Positions 40,693 through 49,145 of a stretch of DNA of 64,000 bases are shown in pieces. Every line of letters begins with the position of its first letter. The first letter of the stretch is position 1. The DNA comes from Polaromonas sp. SP1 (GTDB lineage Bacteria > Pseudomonadota > Gammaproteobacteria > Burkholderiales > Burkholderiaceae_C). Position numbers and translations under genes: made by a program. The notes below the pieces were generated by a model. It had not been told where the DNA came from. It made no database searches and saw only the letters and a program-made list of their open reading frames with translations. The stretch lies in NCBI RefSeq assembly GCF_003711205.1, contig NZ_CP031013.1:2832501-2896500 (forward strand). The letters are read 5' to 3'.

Positions 40693-43140
40693 TCAGGCGG
40701 GCGTGAGTTTTTCGAACTGACGGGCGTCCACGGACGCTTCTTTCAGGTCAAACCAGGGATCCGGTTCACCGTCTAGCGCAAACTGCAGCTGCTCCCACAG
40801 CGCCTTGCGGCCTTCGTGGTCTTCGAGGATTTTTTTCTTCACATAGTCCAGGCCGACGCGGTTGACGTAGTGCACCGTGCGCTCCAGGTACCAGCCCTCC
40901 TGGCGGTAGAGCTCGCAGAAGGCGCCGGTGTATTCGAGCACCTCGGCTGCCGTCTTCAGCTTGGTGAAGAAGTGGGCCACTTCCGTCTTGATGCCGCCAT
41001 TGCCGGCGATGTACATCTCCCAGCCCGAGTCGACGCCGATGATGCCGACGTCCTTGATGCCGGACTCGGCGCAGTTGCGCGGGCAGCCGCTCACCGCAAA
41101 CTTGACCTTGTGCGGTGCATACATGCGCCACATGGCGCGCTCCAGGTCTTTGCCCATCTGCGTGCTGTCCTGCGTGCCCATGCGGCACCATTCGCTGCCC
41201 ACGCAGGTTTTCACCGTACGCAGGGCCTTGGCATAGGCGTGGCCCGATGGCATGCCGATGTCTTTCCAGACGTTCTGCAGGTCTTCTTTTTTGACGCCCA
41301 GCAAGTCGATGCGCTGCCCGCCGGTGACCTTGACGGTTGGGATTTTGTATTTGTCGACCGCGTCGGCAATGCGGCGCAGCTCGCTCGCGGTGGTCTCACC
41401 GCCCCACATGCGCGGGATGACGCTATAGGTGCCGTCTTTCTGGATGTTGGCGTGGCTGCGTTCGTTGATGAAACGGCTTTGCGGGTCGTCCTTGGCCTGC
41501 TTGGGCCAGGTGCTGATCAGGTAGTAGTTGACGGCGGGGCGGCAGGTGGCGCAGCCGTTGGGCGTCTTCCAGTCCATGAACTTGAAGGTGTCGGAGATGC
41601 TGAGCAGCTTGTTGGCGCGGATGGCGTCACGCACTGCCTGGTGGCCGTGGTCGGTGCAGGCGCACATGGCCTTGAGCTTGGGCGTGGCCGAGTAGTCGCC
41701 GCCGGCGGTGAACATCAGGATTTGCTCGACCAGCCCGGTGCACGAGCCGCAGGAGGCGCTGGCCTTGGTGTGCTTGCGCACTTCATCGAGCGTGAACAGG
41801 CCTTTTTCCTTGATGGCTTTGCAGATGGTGCCCTTGTTGACGCCGTTGCAGCCGCAGACTTCGGCGTCGTCGGCCATCAGCGCGGCCTTGTTCTGGCCTT
41901 CATGGCCCGCATCGCCGAGGTTGGACTCGCCAAAAATCAGCTTGTCGCGGATGTCGCTGACATTGCGGCCATCGCGCAGCAGCTTGAAGTAGTAGCTGCC
42001 GTCCACCGTGTCGCCGTACAGGCAGGCGCCCACCAGCTTGTCGTCCTTGATGACCAGTTTTTTGTAGACACCGCCGAAGGGGTCGCTCATCACGATCTCT
42101 TCGGTTCCCTCGCCGCCCATGAACTCGCCGGCACTGAAGAGGTCGATGCCGGTGACCTTGAGCTTGGTCGACGTGAGTGATCCCGAGTACCGGCCGATGC
42201 CGAACTGCGCCAGGTGGTTGGCGGCTACTTTGGCCTGCTCGAACAGCGGCGCGACCAGGCCGTAGGCAATACCGCGGTGCGCCGCGCATTCGCCGACGGA
42301 ATAGATGCGCGCGTCGGTCACGGTCTGCATGGTGTCGTTGACGACGATGCCCTTGTTGCAATGCAGGCGCATGGATTCGGCCAGCTGCGTATTGGGGCGA
42401 ATGCCGACCGCCATGACCACGAGGTCGGTGGCCACTTCGCTGCCGTCCTTGAATTTGATGGACTTCACGCGGCCTTCTTCATTGCCGGTCAGTTCTTGCG
42501 TCTGCGCGCCGATGAGGAATTTGAGGCCGCGGTCTTCCAGCGACTTTTGCAGCAGCTTGCCCGCCACGTCGTCGAGCTGGCGCTCCATCAGCCAGGGCAT
42601 CACGTGAACCACGGTCACTTCCATGCCGCGCAGCATGAGGCCGTTGGCCGCTTCCAGGCCCAGCAGGCCGCCGCCGATGACGACGGCTTTTTTGTATTTC
42701 GTCGCGGCATCGATCATCGCGTTGGTGTCGGCGATGTCGCGGTAGGCGATCACGCCTTGCAGGTCTTTGCCCGGCACCGGCAGGATGAAGGGGTTGGAGC
42801 CGGTGCACATCAGCAGGCGGTCGTATTCCTCTTCCGTGCCATCGTCGGCGCGCACCACACGCTTGATGCGGTCGATCTCAACCACTTTTTTGCCGGCATG
42901 CAGCGTGATGTGGTTGTCCTTGTACCAGTCCCAGGAGTTCAGCACGATCTCGTCCAGTGTCTGCTCGCCGGCCAGCACGGGCGACAGCAGGATGCGGTTG
43001 TAGTTGGGGTGGGGCTCGGCGCCGAAGACCGTGATGTCGTACAGGTCGGGCGAGACCTTGAGCAGCTCTTCCAGCGTGCGCACGCCGGCCATGCCGTTGC
43101 CCACCATCACCAGTTTGGGTTTTTTGACACGCATGTCCAT
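40693..43140 (-). CDS. nirB: Nitrite reductase large subunit
   Basis: An 815-residue cytoplasmic NAD(P)H nitrite reductase. Domains in order: FAD/NAD binding (MVGNGMAGVRTLEELL at residues 12-27, second nucleotide fold VVIGGGLLGLEAANGL), a BFD-type [2Fe-2S] region (VCGCNGVNKGTIC and ASCGSCTGLVEQ, plus a second Cys set CACTDH and NGCATCRPA), and the C-terminal siroheme/[4Fe-4S] domain with TCVGSEWCRMG and SGCPRNCAE. Electrons pass from NADH to siroheme, reducing nitrite to ammonium. It follows the ABC transporter genes in the same operon. Confidence 0.96.
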   Translation of the reverse strand: MDMRVKKPKLVMVGNGMAGVRTLEELLKVSPDLYDITVFGAEPHPNYNRILLSPVLAGEQTLDEIVLNSWDWYKDNHITLHAGKKVVEIDRIKRVVRADDGTEEEYDRLLMCTGSNPFILPVPGKDLQGVIAYRDIADTNAMIDAATKYKKAVVIGGGLLGLEAANGLMLRGMEVTVVHVMPWLMERQLDDVAGKLLQKSLEDRGLKFLIGAQTQELTGNEEGRVKSIKFKDGSEVATDLVVMAVGIRPNTQLAESMRLHCNKGIVVNDTMQTVTDARIYSVGECAAHRGIAYGLVAPLFEQAKVAANHLAQFGIGRYSGSLTSTKLKVTGIDLFSAGEFMGGEGTEEIVMSDPFGGVYKKLVIKDDKLVGACLYGDTVDGSYYFKLLRDGRNVSDIRDKLIFGESNLGDAGHEGQNKAALMADDAEVCGCNGVNKGTICKAIKEKGLFTLDEVRKHTKASASCGSCTGLVEQILMFTAGGDYSATPKLKAMCACTDHGHQAVRDAIRANKLLSISDTFKFMDWKTPNGCATCRPAVNYYLISTWPKQAKDDPQSRFINERSHANIQKDGTYSVIPRMWGGETTASELRRIADAVDKYKIPTVKVTGGQRIDLLGVKKEDLQNVWKDIGMPSGHAYAKALRTVKTCVGSEWCRMGTQDSTQMGKDLERAMWRMYAPHKVKFAVSGCPRNCAESGIKDVGIIGVDSGWEMYIAGNGGIKTEVAHFFTKLKTAAEVLEYTGAFCELYRQEGWYLERTVHYVNRVGLDYVKKKILEDHEGRKALWEQLQFALDGEPDPWFDLKEASVDARQFEKLTPA

Positions 43141-43188
43141 CGTGGTTCCTTGGTTGTCTCGGTGTGTTTGCAGGCCTGCAAGCCGCCC

Positions 43189-44001
43189 TCAAGCGGCTTT
43201 TTCCACGTGGGCCTGGCGCGTGTACAAAAAGTCGATGACGGCCTTGCGGTAGTGCAGGTACTGGGTGCTTTCGGCCAGGTCCACGCGGTTGCGGGGGCGG
43301 GGCAGGTCAATGGCCAGCACCTCGCCAATGGTGGCCGCGGGCCCGTTGGTCATCATCACGATTCGGTCGCTCAGCAGCACGGCTTCGTCCACGTCGTGGG
43401 TCACCATGACCACCGTGCTTTGGGTGGTGGCGACGATCTGCAGCAGCTCGTCCTGCAGCTTGGCGCGGGTCAGGGCGTCCAGGGCGCCGAAGGGTTCGTC
43501 AAGCAGCAGGACCTTGGGCTCCATCGACAGTGCGCGGGCAATGCCGACGCGCTGCTTCATGCCGCCGGAAATCTCGCCCGGGCGCTTTTGCGCGGCAGGG
43601 GTCAGCCCGACCATGGCCAGCGCCGCATCGGTGCGGGCTTTGAGTTGCGCCTTGTTTTCGGTGGCCGAGAACACGCGCTCGACCGCGAGGTAGACGTTTT
43701 CAAAGCAGGTCAGCCAGGGCAGCAGCGAGTGGTTCTGGAACACCACGGCGCGCTCGGGGCCGGGGCCGGCGATCTCGCGGTTGGCGCACAGCAGGGTGCC
43801 CTGGGTGGGCGTGGTCAGGCCGGCGATCAGGTTGAGCAGGGTGGATTTGCCGCAGCCGGAGTGGCCGATCAGCGCGACGAACTCGCCCTTGGCGACCGTG
43901 AGATTGACGTTTTGCAGTGCGCAGAACGGGCCCTTCTTCGTTTTGAAGGTTTGCTCGACGCCCTGGATTTCGATGTACTTGCTGCTGAAAGATTCGCTCA
44001 T
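43189..44001 (-). CDS. nrtD: Nitrate ABC transporter ATPase
   Basis: A 270-residue ABC ATPase of the nitrate/sulfonate/taurine class. Walker A is GHSGCGKST (46-54), the signature is SGGMKQRVGIARAL, and Walker B is VLLLDEPFGALD, followed by the His switch VMVTHDVDEAV. There is no C-terminal NrtA-like regulatory domain, so it corresponds to NrtD/NasD and not to cyanobacterial NrtC. It energises uptake with the permease and binding protein encoded just upstream. Confidence 0.93.
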   Translation of the reverse strand: MSESFSSKYIEIQGVEQTFKTKKGPFCALQNVNLTVAKGEFVALIGHSGCGKSTLLNLIAGLTTPTQGTLLCANREIAGPGPERAVVFQNHSLLPWLTCFENVYLAVERVFSATENKAQLKARTDAALAMVGLTPAAQKRPGEISGGMKQRVGIARALSMEPKVLLLDEPFGALDALTRAKLQDELLQIVATTQSTVVMVTHDVDEAVLLSDRIVMMTNGPAATIGEVLAIDLPRPRNRVDLAESTQYLHYRKAVIDFLYTRQAHVEKAA

Positions 44002-44025
44002 GATGTGCTCCGGTTTTTAGGAGGA

Positions 44026-44103
44026 CCACCGCGGAACCGGCTTTGCCGGGCCGCAAGTGGTGCCCCCTGAGGGGGAGGCGCCGAAGGCGCTTCGGGGGGA
44101 ACG
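44026..44103 (+). repeat. GGAACCGGCTTTGCC family copy inside the operon
   Basis: CCGCGGAACCGGCTTTGCCG, GGCCGCAAGTGGTGCCCCCT, GAGGGGGAGGCGCCGAAGGC and GCTTCGGGGGG. It fills the gap between nrtB and nrtD and can form stable hairpins, possibly affecting mRNA stability. Confidence 0.8.
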
Positions 44104-44109
44104 TTATTT

Positions 44110-45072
44110 CTAGTTTTTGACTTCTTCGAAGGTGAAGGCCGTGGCCAGCTTGATGAGCGCGAACTCCAGCAACAGGCCGACGATGCCGATCACAAAGATC
44201 GCGATGATGATGTTCTTGACGTTGAGGTTGTTCCACTCGTCCCAGACCCAGAAGCCGATGCCGACGCCGCCGGTCAGCATCTCGGCTGCGACGATGACCA
44301 GCCAGGCGGTGCCGACGGCCAGGCGCACGCCGGTCAGCATGTAGGGCAGTACGGCGGGGAAGAGGATCTTGGTGACGATCTTCCATTCGCTGAGGTTGAG
44401 CACGCGAGCCACGTTCATGTAGTCCTGCGGCACGCGCTGCACACCGACGGCGGTGTTGATGATCATGGGCCAGATCGAGCAGATGAAGATGGTCCAGATG
44501 GCGGCCGGGTTGGCGCCCTTGAAGACCAGCAGCCCGATCGGCAGCCAGGCCAGCGGCGAGACCGGGCGCAAGAGACTGATCAGCGGGTTGAACATGCGGC
44601 TCAAAAAGTTGAAGCGGCCGATCATGAAGCCGACCGGGATGCCGACGACAGCCGCCATGCCGAAGCCCATGGCGACGCGTTTGAGCGAAGACAGCACGTT
44701 CCAGCCGACGCCCTGGTCGTTGGGGCCCTTGCTGTAGAACGGGTCGCTGAAGATCTGCACCGCCTGGGCAAACGTATCTTTGGGCGAAGGGATGCTGCCT
44801 GCCGTTCCCATGAAGACCAGCTCCCAGACCAGCACCAGCAAGCCCAGGCCGAGCAGTGGAGGCAGGATGCCCAGCCAGAGATAGGAGAAGTCTCGCGGGG
44901 GTTTGGCGGCCACGGCCGGCGTGCTGGTTTTCATGTCATTTCGGGCTGTAGCCCGCGTTTTATCTTGTGGTGCCGCTATCAAATATGTAGCAGCCGGCTC
45001 TCTGGGTTTGTCCCCGCTGCGGGCTGCGGGTGTGGCTGCTTCAAGCGGGCTGTGGAAGACGGCGCTGACCAT
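44110..45072 (-). CDS. nrtB: Nitrate ABC transporter permease
   Basis: A 320-residue inner-membrane permease of the NrtB/SsuC type with about six helices (PLLGLGLLVLVWELVFMG first) and the EAA-type loop around FMIGRFNFLSRMFNPLISLL and RVPQDYMNVARVL. The ATG at 45072 has a strong AAGGAGAA site; the ATG at 44934 has none, so the long N-terminus is preferred. Residues about 26-46 (AATYLIAAPQDKTRATARND) then come from a GCTAT element, an unconserved addition before the normal start MKTSTPAV. Confidence 0.92.
   Translation of the reverse strand: MVSAVFHSPLEAATPAARSGDKPREPAATYLIAAPQDKTRATARNDMKTSTPAVAAKPPRDFSYLWLGILPPLLGLGLLVLVWELVFMGTAGSIPSPKDTFAQAVQIFSDPFYSKGPNDQGVGWNVLSSLKRVAMGFGMAAVVGIPVGFMIGRFNFLSRMFNPLISLLRPVSPLAWLPIGLLVFKGANPAAIWTIFICSIWPMIINTAVGVQRVPQDYMNVARVLNLSEWKIVTKILFPAVLPYMLTGVRLAVGTAWLVIVAAEMLTGGVGIGFWVWDEWNNLNVKNIIIAIFVIGIVGLLLEFALIKLATAFTFEEVKN
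44936..44994 (-). repeat. GCTAT element, copy g (encodes part of the NrtB N-terminus)
   Basis: Minus-strand copy: GCTACATATTTGATAGCGGC, ACCACAAGATAAAACGCGGG, CTACAGCCCGAAATGAC. It lies between the strong ribosome binding site start at 45072 and the ordinary family start at 44934. Confidence 0.65.
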
Positions 45073-45097
45073 GGTGTTCTCCTTGGGGTAATCCAGC

Positions 45098-46354
45098 TCA
45101 GGCGCGGATCTTGAAAGAGTCCGCGTACTTTTTCGGGTCCTTGCCGTCCCAGACCGTGCCGTCGAGCAGCTTGCTGGTGCGCATCACGTCCTTCGGAACA
45201 CTTGCTTTGGCGGCGGTGGCGGCCTCTTTGTAGATGTCGATCTGGTTGATCGTTTTGGCGATGCCAAGGTAGTCCGGGTGCTCCTTGATCAGGCCCCAGC
45301 GCTTGTGCTGCGTGAGGAACCACATGCCGTCGGACAGGTAAGGGAAGCTCACCGCGCCGTCGTTGTAGAACTTCATGTAGTTCGGGTCGTCCCAGGTCTT
45401 GCCCATGCCGTTCTGGTAGCGGCCCAGGATGCGCTGGTTGATGGCGTCGACGCTGGTGTTGACGTAGCTCTTGTCGGCCACGGTCTCGGCCATCTTGTTT
45501 TTATTGGTGAGGCTGGCGTCAATCCATTTGCCGGCCTCGATGATGGCGGCGGTGACGGCGCGCGCGGTGTTGGGGTATTTCTGTACAAACTCGGCAGTGG
45601 TGCCCAGCACTTTTTCAGGGTGATCCTTCCAGATGTCCTGGGTGGTCACGGCGGTCACGCCGATGCCGTCGATGATGGCGCGGTGGCCCCAGGGCTCACC
45701 CACGCAGTAGCCGTCCATGTTGCCCACGCGCATGTTGGCCACCATTTGCGGGGGCGGCACGGTAATGACCTTGGCGTCCTTCATCGGGTTGATGCCGTTG
45801 GCCGCCAGCCAGTAGTACAGCCACATCGCGTGCGTGCCGGTGGGGAAGGTCTGTGCGAAGGTGTATTCGCGCTTGTCGCTCGCCATCAGTTTCGCAAGTC
45901 CGGCGCCGTCGACGGCGCCCTTGTCGGCGAGTTTTTTGGACAACGTGATGGCCTGGCCGTTGTTGTTGAGGGTCATCAGCACGGCCATGTCTTTCTTGGG
46001 GCCGGCGGTGCCCATGTGCACGCCGTAGATCAGGCCGTAGAGCACGTGGGCGAAGTCCAGCTCGCCGTTGACCAGCTTGTCGCGCACGCCGGCCCAGCTG
46101 GCTTCTTTGGTGGGGATGATCTTGACGCCGTATTTCTGGTCGATCCCCAGCACCGAGGCCATCACCACTGAGGCGCAGTCGGTCAGGGGAATGAAGCCGA
46201 TCTTGACTTCTTTCTTTTCAGGTGCGTCCGAGCCTGCCGCCCAGGCGCCGCCCGGAAGCATGCCGGTAAACAGCGCAGCGCTGCCGGCGGCGCCGGCTTT
46301 TTTGATGAAGTCGCGGCGGGCGGGTTTGAGAGGGCCATAAGACTGCTGCGTCAT
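45098..46354 (-). CDS. nrtA: Nitrate ABC transporter substrate-binding protein
   Basis: A 418-residue periplasmic nitrate-binding protein of the NrtA/NasF class. A Tat-type signal is present (RRDFIKKAG with RR at 13-14, hydrophobic AAGSAALFTGMLPG). Mature features are EVKIGFIPLTDCASVVMAS, HVLYGLIYGVHMGTAGPKKDMAV and GYCVGEPWGHRAI, which match the nitrate-pocket family. First structural gene of the operon. AGGAG precedes the ATG. Its transcription passes through the ANTAR-type leader at 46398-46505. Confidence 0.94.
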   Translation of the reverse strand: MTQQSYGPLKPARRDFIKKAGAAGSAALFTGMLPGGAWAAGSDAPEKKEVKIGFIPLTDCASVVMASVLGIDQKYGVKIIPTKEASWAGVRDKLVNGELDFAHVLYGLIYGVHMGTAGPKKDMAVLMTLNNNGQAITLSKKLADKGAVDGAGLAKLMASDKREYTFAQTFPTGTHAMWLYYWLAANGINPMKDAKVITVPPPQMVANMRVGNMDGYCVGEPWGHRAIIDGIGVTAVTTQDIWKDHPEKVLGTTAEFVQKYPNTARAVTAAIIEAGKWIDASLTNKNKMAETVADKSYVNTSVDAINQRILGRYQNGMGKTWDDPNYMKFYNDGAVSFPYLSDGMWFLTQHKRWGLIKEHPDYLGIAKTINQIDIYKEAATAAKASVPKDVMRTSKLLDGTVWDGKDPKKYADSFKIRA

Positions 46355-46397
46355 GTTGAACTCCTGGAGGCAAAAAAGAAGAAGAAAAACCTGGCTG

Positions 46398-46458
46398 AAA
46401 AACAAAACGGCGTCCATCTGGTCACCTGCACGAAGCGGGTAAAGAGATGGACGCCGTT
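46398..46458 (-). terminator. Leader terminator upstream of nrtA
   Basis: On the minus strand AACGGCGTCCATCT (46458-46445) pairs perfectly with AGATGGACGCCGTT (46419-46406), 14 bp, followed by TTGTTTTT. The 5' arm contains the loop and 3' arm of hairpin P2, so P2 and the terminator cannot form together. Confidence 0.9.
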
Positions 46459-46462
46459 GTCC
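46449..46462 (-). promoter_or_regulatory. ANTAR-target hairpin P2
   Basis: Stem GGAC/GTCC with hexaloop AACGGC (A at loop position 1, G at 4). It overlaps the 5' arm of the terminator, as expected for an antiterminator structure stabilised by an ANTAR protein. Confidence 0.75.
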
Positions 46463-46489
46463 TGGACAAGCCTCGAAAGACTTGCTGCG

Positions 46490-46505
46490 GGACCGTCTTT
46501 GGTCC
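46490..46505 (-). promoter_or_regulatory. ANTAR-target hairpin P1
   Basis: Stem GGACC/GGTCC with hexaloop AAAGAC (A1, G4). ANTAR proteins bind paired hairpins with this loop rule. Between P1 and P2 a small stem CAAGTC/GGCTTG can form, which would bring the two together. Confidence 0.75.
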
Positions 46506-46523
46506 TGCCATGGCAGTGAATCA

Positions 46524-46539
46524 AGCAGAAAACGTGCCA
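46524..46539 (-). promoter_or_regulatory. Sigma-54 promoter of the nitrate operon
   Basis: Minus strand TGGCACGTTTTCTGCT has the -24 GG and -12 GC exactly ten bases apart and matches TGGCACG-N4-(T)TGCT well. The transcript would begin near 46512, just before hairpin P1. Confidence 0.8.
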
Positions 46540-46658
46540 GCTGTTGACTTGGCAAGGCGGCGCGAAATTTCCTTTTGGAAACAAGCGCTTGGGAAAAAAG
46601 CGGGGGGGTTTGGGATGTCGCCAGGCGCTACCCAAGGTGGTGCGCGGCGGCGATTCAG

Positions 46659-46673
46659 GCACGGCATTTGTGC
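46659..46673 (-). promoter_or_regulatory. NtrC-like binding site
   Basis: GCAC-N7-GTGC dyad (GCACAAATGCCGTGC on the minus strand), the core of the NtrC consensus, about 150 bases upstream of the sigma-54 transcript start. A weaker GCGC...GCGC dyad lies at about 46625-46646. Confidence 0.65.
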
Positions 46674-46699
46674 AGTGCAGCAGGAGATTGGCGGCGGCG

Positions 46700-47914
46700 T
46701 TAAAGGTAGTCGGCCATCGCCAGCACGGATTCGGCCACGTCCAGCAGCCGGCGGTTTTGGCTCATGGCGGTTTGCCGCAGCATCTTGTAGGCATCGTCTT
46801 CGCTGAGCTTGCGGGTGGCCATCAGCAGGCCTTTGGCGCGTTCCACCACCTTGCGCTCGTTGAGTGCGGCCCGTACGGTCTCAAGTTCGTCGCTCATGAC
46901 CTGCAGGCGATGGGCCTGCTCCTGCACCAGGCCGAGGATGGAGCGTTCCAGCTGGGGCCCGTAGTGCGCGGGGGCGTGCGGGCCTGTGTCGGCCTGGCGC
47001 GAGAGTTCATCCAGGATGGCTTTCTGGTCGCGCAGTTCGGCATGTGCCTGGGCGATCTTGCGTTCGCACAGCCCGCGCAGGTTGGCCGCGAGCAGGTCTT
47101 CTACGGTTTTCATCGCGTCGATGCGCTGCGTGCAGCAGTCAAACCAGGTCTGGCTCAGGTTGGCGTCCAGCCTGCCACCGGCATTCGGGGTGCAGCCTGT
47201 GCGGCGCAGGCGCTCCAGTTCAGCGATGGATTCAACCGCCTGCAGGGCGATCCAGGCGTTCAGCACGGCCGGATCCGCAAAATCGGTGAACACCTCGAAG
47301 CAGCGCTCCTGCGATTCAATCAGGTGCTGCCACTGCTGCTGGCGCGCGGCGTCCGTATGGCCCGAAGCGAAGGTGGCGGCGCCGCAGGCACGCTCCTGTC
47401 CCGCAAACTCCTTGCCCTGCATGAAGTTGAACATGGCCACCAGCGCACGGGAAATCTCGGGGTCGGTGGCGCTGTCGGCCGCCTCGAAGACAACCACCAG
47501 CAAGCCGGCAATCAGCCGCGAGAAGCTTGTGGTGGACTCGTCGGCCGTGGTTGCCTGGGTGCTGACGCGCTGGCGCAGCGCCGGCAGGGCATCCAGCGCG
47601 TGCAGCACAAACGCGATGCGGCTGAAGAGGCGCGCGCCGTTACGCACGCGGGAAGGGTCGGTGTCCAGCGCGTCGAAATGCGTGCGCACGAACTGCTGGA
47701 CACGCTCGCACTCGGCAACCTGCTGCGCGCGCTGGTCGGCAAAGCGGGTGCCCTGCGAGCCCAGAAATACATTGGAAATGCCCCGTTCCTTTTGCAGTGC
47801 ATGGATCAGGCGGCCAATGGCATTGACCAGCTCGCTGGTGAGCGCGAGCTGCTCGAGTTCGCCGATTTCGCATTGGCGCGCAGCAACAAGAAAACTGAGT
47901 CCGGACTTCATCAT
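46700..47914 (-). CDS. nasR: Nitrate/nitrite-responsive antiterminator NasR (NIT-ANTAR)
   Basis: A 404-residue cytoplasmic regulator. Residues about 25-250 form the nitrate/nitrite-sensing NIT domain ([26 protein letters not shown] with the conserved QKERG near 43-47; paired Arg typical of nitrate binding). Residues about 335-400 are the RNA-binding ANTAR domain ([36 protein letters not shown]). It lies directly upstream of and in line with the operon it should control by preventing leader termination. ATG codons at 47914 and 47911 are both possible; no clear ribosome binding site. It runs divergently from tsaD. Confidence 0.94.
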   Translation of the reverse strand: MMKSGLSFLVAARQCEIGELEQLALTSELVNAIGRLIHALQKERGISNVFLGSQGTRFADQRAQQVAECERVQQFVRTHFDALDTDPSRVRNGARLFSRIAFVLHALDALPALRQRVSTQATTADESTTSFSRLIAGLLVVVFEAADSATDPEISRALVAMFNFMQGKEFAGQERACGAATFASGHTDAARQQQWQHLIESQERCFEVFTDFADPAVLNAWIALQAVESIAELERLRRTGCTPNAGGRLDANLSQTWFDCCTQRIDAMKTVEDLLAANLRGLCERKIAQAHAELRDQKAILDELSRQADTGPHAPAHYGPQLERSILGLVQEQAHRLQVMSDELETVRAALNERKVVERAKGLLMATRKLSEDDAYKMLRQTAMSQNRRLLDVAESVLAMADYL

Positions 47915-48001
47915 GGGGGCGTTTTTTGCAAGAGCAGCAACATCCGTGCCGCAAGACCCTGCAAGGGGCTGGGCCCTGAGGGACACTTTACACTTGCCGG
48001 C

Positions 48002-49045
48002 ATGCTGGTATTGGGAATCGAGTCTTCTTGTGATGAAACGGGCGTGGCGCTGGTGGATGCCGGCGGCAGCGGCGTGCCGCGGCTGCTGTCGCACGCGCTG
48101 TTCAGCCAGATCGACATGCACCAGGCGTATGGCGGCGTGGTGCCTGAGCTGGCCAGCCGCGACCATATCCGGCGCGTCTTGCCCCTGACGCACCAGGTGA
48201 TGGCGGAGGCGGGCAGCAGCCTGGCACTGGTCGATGTGGTGGCGTACACGCGCGGCCCCGGCCTGGCGGGCGCGTTGCTGGTGGGCGCGGGCGTGGCCTG
48301 CTCGCTGGCGGCGGCGCTGGGCAAGCCGGCGATGGGCGTGCATCACCTCGAGGGGCATTTGCTGTCGCCCTTCCTGAGCGCCGACCCGCCGGAGTTTCCT
48401 TTTGTGGCGCTGCTGGTGTCCGGCGGCCACACCCAGCTGATGCGGGTGGACCGCGTGGGCAGCTACGAGTTGCTGGGCGAAACCATTGATGACGCGGCCG
48501 GTGAGGCCTTTGACAAGTCGGCCAAGCTGATGGGCTTGCCCTATCCCGGCGGGCCGCATTTGTCGAAGCTGGCTCAAGGCGGTGACGGCGCGGCCTTCAA
48601 GTTGCCGCGGCCCTTGCTGCACAGCGGCGACCTGGATTTTTCATTTGCCGGGCTGAAAACTGCGGTGCTGACGCAGGCCAAAAAACTGGGGCCTGACCTG
48701 GAAAGCCGCAAGGCCGATTTGGCGGCGTCTACGCAAGCGGCGATTGTGGAAGTGCTGGTGAAAAAATCATTGGCAGCCATGACGCAAACCGGGCTGAAAC
48801 GCCTGGTGGTGGCCGGTGGCGTGGGCGCCAATGCACTGCTGCGCAGCCAGCTCAACGCCGTGTGCAAACAACGCGGCATTCGTGTGCATTACCCCGAACT
48901 GCATTTGTGCACCGACAACGGCGCGATGATTGCGCTGGCGGCCGGCATGCGCCTGCAGGCGGGGCTTGAAACGCTCAAAGGCGGCTACACGTTTGACGTG
49001 AAGCCGCGCTGGGAACTGGCCCCCACGGTCGCTCGCTCTGCGTAG
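48002..49045 (+). CDS. tsaD: tRNA N6-threonylcarbamoyladenosine transferase
   Basis: A 347-residue ASKHA-fold enzyme that installs threonylcarbamoyl on A37 of ANN-decoding tRNAs with TsaB and TsaE. The start [19 protein letters not shown] is diagnostic, the metal-binding HHLEGH is at 114-119, then SGGHTQL and the C-terminal [12 protein letters not shown]. The last residues, after KPRWEL (APTVARSA), and the stop codon are provided by a GGAACCGG-family repeat that begins at 49019; most family members end near this point with other residues. Confidence 0.97.
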   Translation: MLVLGIESSCDETGVALVDAGGSGVPRLLSHALFSQIDMHQAYGGVVPELASRDHIRRVLPLTHQVMAEAGSSLALVDVVAYTRGPGLAGALLVGAGVACSLAAALGKPAMGVHHLEGHLLSPFLSADPPEFPFVALLVSGGHTQLMRVDRVGSYELLGETIDDAAGEAFDKSAKLMGLPYPGGPHLSKLAQGGDGAAFKLPRPLLHSGDLDFSFAGLKTAVLTQAKKLGPDLESRKADLAASTQAAIVEVLVKKSLAAMTQTGLKRLVVAGGVGANALLRSQLNAVCKQRGIRVHYPELHLCTDNGAMIALAAGMRLQAGLETLKGGYTFDVKPRWELAPTVARSA

Positions 49046-49110
49046 CTCCCTGCCCCCCGAGGGGGCCGCCCGCCTGTGGCCCGGCAAAGCCGGTTCCACG
49101 GCTCATGCTG
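49019..49110 (-). repeat. GGAACCGGCTTTGCC family copy overlapping tsaD end
   Basis: Plus-strand text is CCCCCACGGTCGCTCGCTCT, GCGTAGCTCCCTGCCCCCCG, GGCCCGGCAAAGCCGGTTCC, ACGGCTCATGCTGG: a minus-oriented copy of the 12483 repeat. The TAG in GCGTAGC is the tsaD stop. Confidence 0.85.
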
Positions 49111-49145
49111 GCAGGAACTGATTCACGGCCCGATCGATCAATGGG

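Larger units (their letters stand above)
46355..46699. other. Regulatory region between nasR and nrtA
   Basis: 345 bases with no gene but a complete set of control signals, listed separately: NtrC-like dyad, sigma-54 promoter, two ANTAR-type hairpins and a terminator. A further palindrome CTGCCATGGCAG (46505-46516) lies at the expected transcript start. Confidence 0.8.

Noticed and set aside
42214..44070. 618-codon plus-strand frame opposite nirB and nrtD
   Set aside because: Antisense to strongly conserved genes; no recognisable protein.
46700..48622. 640-codon minus-strand frame as one large protein
   Set aside because: Only the part after 47914 matches NIT-ANTAR; the upstream part is antisense to tsaD.
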